From: JBQTKD01 sp052389435
GTDB taxonomy: Bacteria; Actinomycetota; Actinomycetes; Sporichthyales; Sporichthyaceae
Assembly (NCBI GenBank): GCA_052389435.1
Contig: JBQTIB010000080.1
Location: 1-64,000 of the forward strand
Direction: 5' to 3'
Length of the DNA stretch: 64,000 nt
Below the pieces are notes generated by a model. That model did no database searches, had not been told where the DNA came from, and worked only from the letters and a program-made list of their open reading frames with translations. Position 1 is the stretch's first letter, and each line of letters opens with the position of its first letter. This document shows, in pieces, positions 26,202 through 33,474 of this stretch. The position numbers and the translations under genes were made by a program.

Positions 26202-28742
26202 ATGCGTGCACGGCGAATCGTCGCTGGAGCGGCGGTGTTGGCCGCGGCCGTTCTGGGCAACCAGGCGGTCAAGGCCGATCCCGGCCCGCGAGCCGATCGA
26301 GATCTCCTCGCCGCCTCGCTCGAGGCCCAGCGCAGCCTCGAGTCGGTCTCCGGCGTGCTCCTGAACGTGGTCCGCGACGCCCAGGGTCTGGCCCATTCGG
26401 TCGGCGCCCCCGCCGGACGGCTCGTCGCGCTGCCCGAGGGAAGCGCCGTCGGCGATCCGGAATCGATGGCCCGGGCCCACCTCGATCGCTTCGGCGCGCT
26501 GTTCGGCGCGAGCGACCCGCGCCGGGAACTCGTCGTGATCCCGCAGGCCGACGGTCTTCCCGAGGACGCCCGCGACCTGTTCGTGCGCTTCCAGCAGATG
26601 CGCGGCGGCATGCCGGTCCTGGGCGGGGAACTGTCCGTGGTCCTGGACCGCAGCGGCGGCCTGCGCTCGGTCACCGGCGAACTGCTCCCGGCGGGTGCGG
26701 CCCCGGCGCCGGCGACGATGGAGGCCGCGGCCGCCCGTGAGCGGGCGCTGGACGTCGTCGTGCGCGCCAACCCCGGCGTGGACCGCGCCGCCCTGCACGC
26801 CGACGAACCGACCCTGACCTACTTCGACCCGGCCCTGGTCGGCATCCCGGCTCGGCTGGGGCTGCGTTCCGGCCCGGTCTGGCACGCCGAGGTCACCGAC
26901 CACGGCGGGATCCGACGAGCCGTGCTCCTGGACGCGGCCACCGGCGTCGTCCGCTTCGACTGGAACATGATCGCGCACGAGCAGGCCGTCTGCGACCTGA
27001 AGAACCGCCCCAGCGAAAGCCTCGCGGGCCCCGCCTGCAAGAAGGGCAGCTACGTCTCGACGACGTCCGGCGAGCCCAGGAACGCCTTCGCCAACACCGC
27101 CTCGACCGAGAAGTACTACGACTCCTTCGTCGACCTCGATCTGGACCGGCTCATCGGCTCCGACTTCGGCGACGGAAAGAAACTGCGCTCCACGGTGCGG
27201 TTCTGCCCGGCGAGCGAGGAGTGCGCGATCGACCCCGGCACCGGGCTCGGCCTGCTGTCCAACGCCTTCTGGAACGGCACCGGCATGTTCTACGGGGACG
27301 GCTGGACCGCCGGCGACGACATCGTCGCCCACGAGCTCACCCACGGCGTGACCGAGAAGACCTCGCGGTTGCTGTACTTCTTCCAGTCCGGTGCGATCAA
27401 CGAGTCGATGTCGGACATCTTCGGCGAGTTCACCGACCTGAACAACGGCAACAACAGCGCGTCGACCGCCTGGCAGATCGGCGAGGAGGCCCCGCTCGCC
27501 GAACTCCCGCTGCGGAACATGGCGGACCCGACGCTGACCCTCGTCCCGCCGGCGCCGGACCGGATGAGCAGCCCGTTCTACGACCCCGACCTGTCCTTCC
27601 TGGACAACGGGGGCGTTCACGTCAACAGCGGCGTCGGCAACAAGGCGGCCTACCTGCTGGTGACCGGCACGGACTTCAACAACCAGACGATCACCGGCAT
27701 CGGTTTCGAGAAGGCCTCGCGAATCTTCTTCCGCAGCCAGCGCATGCTCACCTCCGGCGCGGACTACCAGGACTGGGCCGCGGCGCTCAAGCAGGGCTGC
27801 GCGGACCTCGTCGGTACCTCGAACATCAAGACGACCACCTGCCAGGAGGTCTCCGACGTCGTCGCCGCCGTCGAAATGACCAAGCAGCCCACGGTCGAGG
27901 GCGCGCAGGCGCCCGAGGCGCCCTACTGCCCGAGCGGACTGCGCGGGGACTACGTCCTGACCGACGGCTTCGAGAACCTGTCCAGCAAGCGCTGGAAGCT
28001 CGGCGACCAGTGGCTCCTGATCTCCGAGTACGCCAATCAGGGCACGGACAGCGTGTGGGGCGTCGAGGCCGACTTCAAGTCCGACAGCTCGCTGTACCTC
28101 AACGACTACGTGCCCATTCCCAGAGGCGTGTCCTCCTTCCTGCGCTTCGACCACCAGTACCGCCTCGACGGCGCTCCGTTCGGTCCGTACTACGACGGGG
28201 CACGGGTGGAGTACCGCGAACCCGGCGGATCCTGGACCGCCCTGACCTCCCGGCCGTGGGTGAACGGGCCGACGAAGAAGATCACTCCCGAGGGCGGCAG
28301 CGAGTACACCGGTTTTGGCGGCAACAGCGCCGGATACCAGTCCAGCCGGGTCGACCTGAGCTTCCTGGCCGGCAAGAAGGCGCAGTTCCGCTGGCGGATG
28401 CTCAGCGACCTGCAGATCGCCTACGACGGCTGGACCGTCGACGACGTCCGGTTCTTCACCTGCGGGACGGACGTGCCGTCCTCGGTGGGCACCGCGAACA
28501 CCTCGGCGCGCAAGGGCGCGGTGAACATCGCCTGGACCGCGCCGCCGTACGTCCCGGCGGTGGGTCTGAAGGAGTACAAGGTCGAGTTCGTCGGTCGGGG
28601 TACCCGCACGACCAAGACCACGACCCTGTCCACCACCTTCGGAGATCTGAAGAAGGGGCAGAAGGTGGTCATCAAGGTGACGCCGGTGGCCAAGAACGGT
28701 GAACGGGGTCCGACGGTGACGCGCAACGGCACCGCCGGCTGA
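26202..28742 (+). CDS. Secreted M4 (thermolysin-like) metallopeptidase with C-terminal FnIII-like domain
   Basis: Secreted protease of 846 residues. Signal peptide (about 1-25), FTP/PepSY-like propeptide (about 30-270), M4 catalytic domain with zinc ligands H377-E-L-T-H381 and E401 (24 residues on, as in thermolysin; in the N-E-S-M-S-D motif), and H473 in H-V-N-S-G as the transition-state His. A jelly-roll-like region (about 580-760) with W-x-x-x-D-D-V-R-F and an FnIII-like end (about 765-845) follow. AAGGAG precedes ATG 26202. Single gene with its own terminator. It probably degrades extracellular protein, which would supply amino acids. Confidence 0.9.
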   Translation: MRARRIVAGAAVLAAAVLGNQAVKADPGPRADRDLLAASLEAQRSLESVSGVLLNVVRDAQGLAHSVGAPAGRLVALPEGSAVGDPESMARAHLDRFGALFGASDPRRELVVIPQADGLPEDARDLFVRFQQMRGGMPVLGGELSVVLDRSGGLRSVTGELLPAGAAPAPATMEAAAARERALDVVVRANPGVDRAALHADEPTLTYFDPALVGIPARLGLRSGPVWHAEVTDHGGIRRAVLLDAATGVVRFDWNMIAHEQAVCDLKNRPSESLAGPACKKGSYVSTTSGEPRNAFANTASTEKYYDSFVDLDLDRLIGSDFGDGKKLRSTVRFCPASEECAIDPGTGLGLLSNAFWNGTGMFYGDGWTAGDDIVAHELTHGVTEKTSRLLYFFQSGAINESMSDIFGEFTDLNNGNNSASTAWQIGEEAPLAELPLRNMADPTLTLVPPAPDRMSSPFYDPDLSFLDNGGVHVNSGVGNKAAYLLVTGTDFNNQTITGIGFEKASRIFFRSQRMLTSGADYQDWAAALKQGCADLVGTSNIKTTTCQEVSDVVAAVEMTKQPTVEGAQAPEAPYCPSGLRGDYVLTDGFENLSSKRWKLGDQWLLISEYANQGTDSVWGVEADFKSDSSLYLNDYVPIPRGVSSFLRFDHQYRLDGAPFGPYYDGARVEYREPGGSWTALTSRPWVNGPTKKITPEGGSEYTGFGGNSAGYQSSRVDLSFLAGKKAQFRWRMLSDLQIAYDGWTVDDVRFFTCGTDVPSSVGTANTSARKGAVNIAWTAPPYVPAVGLKEYKVEFVGRGTRTTKTTTLSTTFGDLKKGQKVVIKVTPVAKNGERGPTVTRNGTAG

Positions 28743-28755
28743 TCCAGACGGCGTG

Positions 28756-28794
28756 CGCAACGAGCGGCAGACCGCGGGTCTGCCGCTCCTTGCG
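28756..28794 (+). terminator. Strong hairpin terminator of the M4 protease gene
   Basis: 12-bp perfect stem (GAGCGGCAGACC, 28762-28773, with 28777-28788) around a 3-nt loop, extended by 5 more pairs after one mismatch and followed by TTTCC. It starts 14 nt after the stop and insulates the dnaK promoter. Confidence 0.9.
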
Positions 28795-28823
28795 TTTCCG
28801 GGAATAGTTGACCGGAAGGCGAG

Positions 28824-28844
28824 GTTGAGTCGACATCGCTCAAG
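28824..28844 (+). promoter_or_regulatory. HAIR-like HspR operator 1
   Basis: GTTGAGT-N7-GCTCAAG matches the known HspR consensus CTTGAGT-N7-ACTCAAG at 12 of 14 positions. It lies 79-99 bp before dnaK. HspR, encoded in the same operon, would repress here at normal temperature. Confidence 0.82.
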
Positions 28845-28876
28845 TCATTTGACGGATGGAGCATCCATCCGGCACT

Positions 28877-28897
28877 CTTGAGCCCAGTCCGCTCAAC
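28877..28897 (+). promoter_or_regulatory. HAIR-like HspR operator 2
   Basis: CTTGAGC-N7-GCTCAAC matches the HAIR consensus at 11 of 14 positions, centred 53 bp from the first copy (about five helical turns) and 26-46 bp before dnaK. The pair suggests cooperative binding. Confidence 0.78.
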
Positions 28898-28922
28898 ACT
28901 GCATCACGCTGGAGGAACCCCC

Positions 28923-30770
28923 ATGGCACGTGCGGTCGGCATCGACCTCGGCACGACGAACTCCGTCGTCGCCGTTCTGGAGGGTGGCGAACCCACCGTC
29001 ATCGCCAACGCCGAGGGCGCGCGCACCACGCCGTCGGTCGTCGCCTTCGCCCGCAACGGAGAGGTCCTGGTCGGCGAGGTCGCCAAGCGCCAGGCCGTCA
29101 CCAACATCGACCGCACGATCCGGTCGGTGAAGCGGGAGATCGGCACCAACTGGTCCACCGAGATCGACGGGAAGAAGTTCAACCCGCAGCAGATCTCCGC
29201 GTTCGTCCTGCAGAAGCTCAAGCGGGACGCCGAGGCCTACCTCGGCGAGCCGGTGACCGACGCGGTCATCACGGTTCCCGCCTACTTCTCCGACTCCGAG
29301 CGCCAGGCGACCAAGGAGGCCGGCGAGATCGCGGGCCTGAACGTCCTGCGCATCATCAACGAGCCGACGGCGGCGGCCCTGGCCTACCGCCTGGACAAGG
29401 ACTCCACCGAGCACCGCATCCTGGTGTTCGACCTCGGTGGCGGCACCTTCGACGTGTCGCTGCTCGAGATCGACGAGGGCGTCGTGGAGGTCAAGGCCAC
29501 CAGCGGCGACAACCGCCTCGGCGGCGACGACTGGGACGAGCGCATCATCGAGCACCTCGTCGGCAAGTTCCGCGCCGCGAACGGGATCGACCTGGCCAAG
29601 GACAAGATGGCCATGCAGCGGGTTCGCGAGGCCGCGGAGAAGGCGAAGATCGAACTCTCCTCGGCGCAGTCGACGGCGATCAACCTGCCCTACATCACCC
29701 AGGACGCGGACAAGAACGCGCTGTTCCTGGACGAGACGCTCTCCCGCGCCGAGTTCCAGAAGATCACCGCGGACCTGATCGACCGCTGCCGCAAGCCCTT
29801 CGCCCAGGTCATCAAGGACGCGGGGGTGAAGGTCTCCGACATCGACCACGTCGTCCTCGTCGGCGGCTCGACCCGCATGCCGGCCGTCACCGACCTGGTC
29901 AAGGAACTGACCGGTGGCAAGGACCCGCACAAGGGCGTCAACCCGGACGAGGTCGTCGCCGTCGGCGCCGCATTGCAGGCCGGCGTCCTGAAGGGCGAGG
30001 TCAAGGACGTCCTGCTCCTGGACGTCACCCCGCTGTCCCTGGGCATCGAGACCAAGGGCGGGATCCTGGACAAGCTCATCGAGCGCAACACCACGATCCC
30101 GACCAAGCGCTCGCGCACCTACACCACAGCCGAGGACAACCAGCCCTCCGTGCTCATCCAGGTCTACCAGGGCGAGCGCGAGATGGCCCGGGACAACAAG
30201 TCCCTCGGCAACTTCGAGCTCACCGGGCTGCCGCCGGCGCCGCGCAACGTGCCGCAGATCGAGGTCACCTTCGACATCGACGCGAACGGCATCGTGCACG
30301 TCAACGCCAAGGACCTCGGGACCGGCAAGGAGCAGTCGATGACCGTCACCGGCGGCTCGGCGCTGGCCAAGGACGACATCGACCGCATGGTCCGGGACGC
30401 CGAGCAGTACGCGGCGGACGACAAGAAGCGCCGCGAGGCCGTCGAGAACCGCAACCAGGGCGAGGCGCTGGTCTACCAGGCGGAGAAGTTCATCCTCGAC
30501 AACGCCGACAAGCTCGCCGACGGTCCGGCCGCGGCGAACAAGGCCGAGGTCGAGTCCGCGCTCGAGGAGCTGAAGAAGGTCCTCGAGGGCAACGACGACG
30601 AGGCGATCAAGGCCGCGACGCAGAAGGCCGCGACGGCCTTCCAGTCCCTCGGCGCCGGGATGTACGCCAACACCCAGCCCGGAGCCGAAGGCGCCCCGTC
30701 CGCAGACGCGGGCGGCGCCGACGAGGACGTCATCGACGCCGAGATCGTGGACGAGGACGAGTCCAAGTGA
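28923..30770 (+). CDS. dnaK: Chaperone DnaK (Hsp70)
   Basis: Hsp70 of 615 residues. ATPase domain (about 1-360): G-I-D-L-G-T-T-N-S phosphate loop, V-P-A-Y-F-x-D-x-x-R, I-I-N-E-P-T-A-A-A-L-A-Y, D-L-G-G-G-T-F-D-V-S and V-G-G-S-T-R-M-P. Substrate domain: L-L-L-D-V-T-P-L-S-L-G-I-E-T, then the helical lid and an acidic end (A-E-I-V-D-E-D-E). ATG 28923 follows GGAGGAA; a 15-codon upstream extension lacks support. It heads dnaK-grpE-dnaJ-hspR under two HAIR operators and overlaps grpE by GTGA. Confidence 0.98.
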   Translation: MARAVGIDLGTTNSVVAVLEGGEPTVIANAEGARTTPSVVAFARNGEVLVGEVAKRQAVTNIDRTIRSVKREIGTNWSTEIDGKKFNPQQISAFVLQKLKRDAEAYLGEPVTDAVITVPAYFSDSERQATKEAGEIAGLNVLRIINEPTAAALAYRLDKDSTEHRILVFDLGGGTFDVSLLEIDEGVVEVKATSGDNRLGGDDWDERIIEHLVGKFRAANGIDLAKDKMAMQRVREAAEKAKIELSSAQSTAINLPYITQDADKNALFLDETLSRAEFQKITADLIDRCRKPFAQVIKDAGVKVSDIDHVVLVGGSTRMPAVTDLVKELTGGKDPHKGVNPDEVVAVGAALQAGVLKGEVKDVLLLDVTPLSLGIETKGGILDKLIERNTTIPTKRSRTYTTAEDNQPSVLIQVYQGEREMARDNKSLGNFELTGLPPAPRNVPQIEVTFDIDANGIVHVNAKDLGTGKEQSMTVTGGSALAKDDIDRMVRDAEQYAADDKKRREAVENRNQGEALVYQAEKFILDNADKLADGPAAANKAEVESALEELKKVLEGNDDEAIKAATQKAATAFQSLGAGMYANTQPGAEGAPSADAGGADEDVIDAEIVDEDESK

Positions 30771-31381
30771 GTTCGGGAACCCCAGAACACGACTACGAGC
30801 CGCCGGTCGTGCGGGACAAGCGCCGCATCGACCCCACCACCGGCGAGGTTCGCCCCGAAGCAGAGGTTCCGCCCGTCCCGCAGCCCGAGGCTGCGGGACC
30901 GGGCGGGACCCCGGCTGACGCCGGCGGTCCAGTCGCCGACGTCGCGCCCGGTAGCGCGGAACTCGAGGCCGCGCTCGCCGAGCGCACCGCCGATCTGCAG
31001 CGGGTCTCGGCCGAGTACGCGAACTACCGGCGCCGGGTGGACCGGGATCGGGAGGCCGTTCGGGAGCTCGCGCTCATCGCCGCGCTCACCGAACTGCTGC
31101 CGGTGTTGGACAACATCGGCCGGGCCCGTGCACACGAGGAGTTGGTCGGCGGCTTCAAGGTCGTCGCCGAGTCGCTCGAGGCAAGCCTGGGCAAGCTCGG
31201 CCTGGTGCCGTTCGGCGAGGCGGGGGAGCCCTTCGATCCGAACGTGCACGAGGCGCTCATCCACGAGCACTCCGCCGAGGTCGCCGAGGCGACGTGCGTC
31301 GAGGTCCTGCAGCCGGGCTACCGGGTCGGCGAGCGTCTCGTTCGCCCGGCGCGGGTGAAGGTCGCGGACCCTGCGGGCTAG
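30767..31381 (+). CDS. grpE: Nucleotide exchange factor GrpE
   Basis: DnaK exchange factor of 204 residues: an acidic/Pro-rich disordered N-terminus (1-60), a long coiled-coil helix (about 65-115, with Y-A-N-Y-R-R-R-V-x-R-D), and the C-terminal beta-wing with F-D-P-N-V-H-E-A-L and V-L-Q-P-G-Y-R-V-G-E-R-L-V-R-P-A-R-V-K-V. It promotes ADP release from DnaK and often acts as thermosensor. The GTG overlaps the dnaK stop (GTGA). A 12-bp hairpin follows before dnaJ. Confidence 0.96.
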   Translation: MSSGTPEHDYEPPVVRDKRRIDPTTGEVRPEAEVPPVPQPEAAGPGGTPADAGGPVADVAPGSAELEAALAERTADLQRVSAEYANYRRRVDRDREAVRELALIAALTELLPVLDNIGRARAHEELVGGFKVVAESLEASLGKLGLVPFGEAGEPFDPNVHEALIHEHSAEVAEATCVEVLQPGYRVGERLVRPARVKVADPAG

Positions 31382-31397
31382 CGAGGACCACTGCGGC

Positions 31398-31435
31398 GTT
31401 TCGCGCCCTGGGCAGGTATTGGAAGGGCGCGAAAC
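31398..31435 (+). terminator. Hairpin between grpE and dnaJ
   Basis: Perfect 12-bp inverted repeat (GTTTCGCGCCCT at 31398-31409 with 31424-31435) and 14-nt loop, 17 nt after the grpE stop, without U-tract. It may be a partial terminator or an mRNA stability element that sets DnaJ below DnaK/GrpE. Confidence 0.65.
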
Positions 31436-31479
31436 CCCGCCACAGACGATCGATTCGACGCGAGCGAGAGGGGGACGGC

Positions 31480-32640
31480 GTGAGCAACAACGTCCGTGAG
31501 TACCTGAACCGGGACCTGTACGCCGTTCTCGGGCTGAAGAAGACCGCCGGCGAGTCGGACATCAAGAAGGCCTACCGCAAGCTCGCCAAGGAACTGCACC
31601 CGGACCACAACAAGAACAACCCGGAGGCGGAGGCCAAGTTCAAGGAGGTCTCCGAGGCCTACCACGTGCTCGGCGACGCCGCCCGGCGCAAGGAGTACGA
31701 CGAGGGCCGCGAGCTGTTCGGTTCCGGCGGCGGCTTCCGCGCCCCGGGCCCCGGCGGCGGCTTCTCCGCCCCCGGCGGCATGCAGTTCGACTTCGGCGGG
31801 GGACAGGACGGCGGCCTCGGGGACATCCTCGGCGGCATCTTCAACCGTGGGCGGGGTGCGGCCCCGCGCCGCGGGACCGACGTCGAAACCGAGGTGACGA
31901 TCGGTTTCGCCGACGCCGTCGACGGGGTGACCGTGCCGCTGCGCCTGACCAGCGACCGGCCGTGCCGTTCCTGTGCCGGCACCGGCGCCCGGGCGGGCAC
32001 GACTCCGAAGCTGTGCCCGTCCTGCTCCGGCAGCGGACACGTCAGCCGGAACATGGGCGGGTTCGCGATGAGCGAGCCCTGCCAGCAGTGCCGGGGCCGC
32101 GGGATGGTCGTCGAAGACCCCTGCCCGGTCTGTCACGGCATGGGCCGGGCCAGCGGTGCGCAGACCATCAACGCCCGCATCCCCGCCGGAGTGACGGACG
32201 GTCAGAAGATCCGGCTCAAGGGCAAGGGCGCTCCCGGCGAGCGCGGCGGCCCGGCGGGTGACCTGTTCGTCTCGGTGAAGGTGCGTCCGCACCCGGTGTT
32301 CGCCCGGCGCGGCGAGCACCTGACCGTCACGGTGCCGGTCACCTTCCCGGAGGCCACGCTCGGCGGCGAGATCAAAGTGCCCACCCTGGGCGGCGCGCCG
32401 GTCACCCTCAAGCTGCCGGCGGGCACCGCCAACGGCCGCACGATGCGCGTCCGCGGTCGAGGCGCCGCTCGCAAGGACGGCACGCGCGGAGACCTGCTGG
32501 TCACCGTCGAGATCGCCGTACCGCAGAACCTGACCGCCGAGGCCCGCAAGGCCATCGAGGCCCTCGCCGCCGCCTACGCGAGCGATCCGCGGGCCGATCT
32601 CATGGCCGCGGCCGCGGCCGCGGAACGATCGGAGGCCTAG
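31480..32640 (+). CDS. dnaJ: Chaperone DnaJ (Hsp40)
   Basis: Full-length type I DnaJ of 386 residues. J domain with H-P-D in K-E-L-H-P-D-H-N-K (about 40), Gly/Phe-rich linker (about 75-125), four zinc-finger repeats C-R-S-C-A-G-T-G, C-P-S-C-S-G-S-G, C-Q-Q-C-R-G-R-G and C-P-V-C-H-G-M-G, then the C-terminal substrate domains. The N-terminal S-N-N-V-R-E-Y-L-N-R-D-L-Y form is the DnaJ1 type linked to dnaK in actinobacteria. GTG 31480 has GAGAGGGGGA upstream. Separated from hspR by a palindromic doublet. Confidence 0.97.
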   Translation: MSNNVREYLNRDLYAVLGLKKTAGESDIKKAYRKLAKELHPDHNKNNPEAEAKFKEVSEAYHVLGDAARRKEYDEGRELFGSGGGFRAPGPGGGFSAPGGMQFDFGGGQDGGLGDILGGIFNRGRGAAPRRGTDVETEVTIGFADAVDGVTVPLRLTSDRPCRSCAGTGARAGTTPKLCPSCSGSGHVSRNMGGFAMSEPCQQCRGRGMVVEDPCPVCHGMGRASGAQTINARIPAGVTDGQKIRLKGKGAPGERGGPAGDLFVSVKVRPHPVFARRGEHLTVTVPVTFPEATLGGEIKVPTLGGAPVTLKLPAGTANGRTMRVRGRGAARKDGTRGDLLVTVEIAVPQNLTAEARKAIEALAAAYASDPRADLMAAAAAAERSEA

Positions 32641-32660
32641 CCATGCGTCGCCACCCCGTT

Positions 32661-32778
32661 GCGTCCGACCGAGCGTGGCCCATGGGCCTCACATCGTCGG
32701 ACGTTGCGAGTTCCGCGCAGGGTTGGGAGCCGAACGTCCGACGGACCGTGGCCCATGGGCCTCGCTTGGTCGGACGTT
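32661..32778. repeat. Two copies of a palindromic element between dnaJ and hspR
   Basis: Each copy is GTCCGAC - about 7 nt - GGCCCATGGGCC - 7 nt - GTCGGACGTTGCGA, so an inner 12-bp palindrome is flanked by an outer inverted repeat. Centres are at 32677-32688 and 32750-32761, 73 bp apart. It fills most of the 165-bp dnaJ-hspR gap, which is normally short. Confidence 0.8.
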
Positions 32779-32805
32779 GCGATTCGACCGGAGGGGAGGG
32801 CTGAG

Positions 32806-33240
32806 ATGACGGAGGACTTCGAGATCGGCGTGTACGTCATCTCGGTCGCCGCCGAACTCTCCGGTCTGCACCCGCAGACGCTGCGCCAGTACGACCGGCT
32901 CGGCCTGGTCTCCCCCGGTCGCGCCGCCGGCCGCGGGCGCCGGTACTCCGCTCGGGACATCGTCCGTCTGCGCGAGGTGGCCCGCCTGTCCCAGGAGGAG
33001 GGCGTCAATCTCGCCGGCATCAAGCGCATCCTGGAACTCGAGAACGCCAACGACGCCCTGCGCCACCGCCTGGCCGAGGTCGAAGCGGAACTGAACTACG
33101 TCCTGGCCGCCCTGCGCGAGAAGCAGGGCGAGGCCACCAACCCGGCCTACCGCCGGATGAACCTGCCCGCGGTCTTCGACCCCGGCCCCGGCACGGCCGT
33201 CGTCGTCTGGCAGCACCCGGGCCGCCGCCCACCCCGCTAA
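32806..33240 (+). CDS. hspR: HspR, MerR-family heat-shock repressor
   Basis: MerR-type regulator of 144 residues. The winged HTH opens with V-I-S-V-A-A-E-L-S-G-L-H-P-Q-T-L-R-Q-Y-D and G-R-R-Y-S-A-R-D-I-x-R-L-R, followed by L-S-Q-E-E-G-V-N-L-A-G-I-K-R-I-L and a coiled coil. HspR binds HAIR sites with DnaK as co-repressor; two such sites precede dnaK. ATG 32806 is chosen: GAGGGGAGGG lies just upstream and the domain starts here, whereas the open frame upstream runs through the repeat. Last gene of the dnaK operon. Confidence 0.95.
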   Translation: MTEDFEIGVYVISVAAELSGLHPQTLRQYDRLGLVSPGRAAGRGRRYSARDIVRLREVARLSQEEGVNLAGIKRILELENANDALRHRLAEVEAELNYVLAALREKQGEATNPAYRRMNLPAVFDPGPGTAVVVWQHPGRRPPR

Positions 33241-33254
33241 CCACCCACGCCCCA

Positions 33255-33410
33255 CCCGCCCAATCCCGCCCGCCCAATCCCATTCGCCCCATCCGCCCCA
33301 TCCGCCCCATCCGCCGATACGGCCCGGGCATGACTGTGAGGGCTGTCAGCCGCCACGGTCATTCCCGAAGGGCGATTTTTCGAAGAGCGTGACTGTGGGA
33401 GCTGACAGCC
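33255..33410. repeat. Tandem and direct repeats upstream of clpB
   Basis: At 33255-33314 a C-rich tract repeats CCCCATCCGC-like 10-mers. At 33331 and 33390 two direct copies of TGACTGTG-(A/G)G(G/A)GCTG-(T/A)-CAGCC occur 59 bp apart, each carrying the palindrome GCTG-N-CAGC. No HAIR site was found here. The direct repeats are candidate regulatory sites for clpB. Confidence 0.6.
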
Positions 33411-33474
33411 CCCTGAGTCACGGAGGTCCCGTCCCGACCCGCCGTCGGGCACGCGCGCGAAGGAGATCCGCGTC

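Noticed and set aside
32659..32805. Longer HspR beginning in the repeat
   Set aside because: The upstream residues encode the palindromic repeat; ATG 32806 has an excellent ribosome site and a family-like N-terminus.
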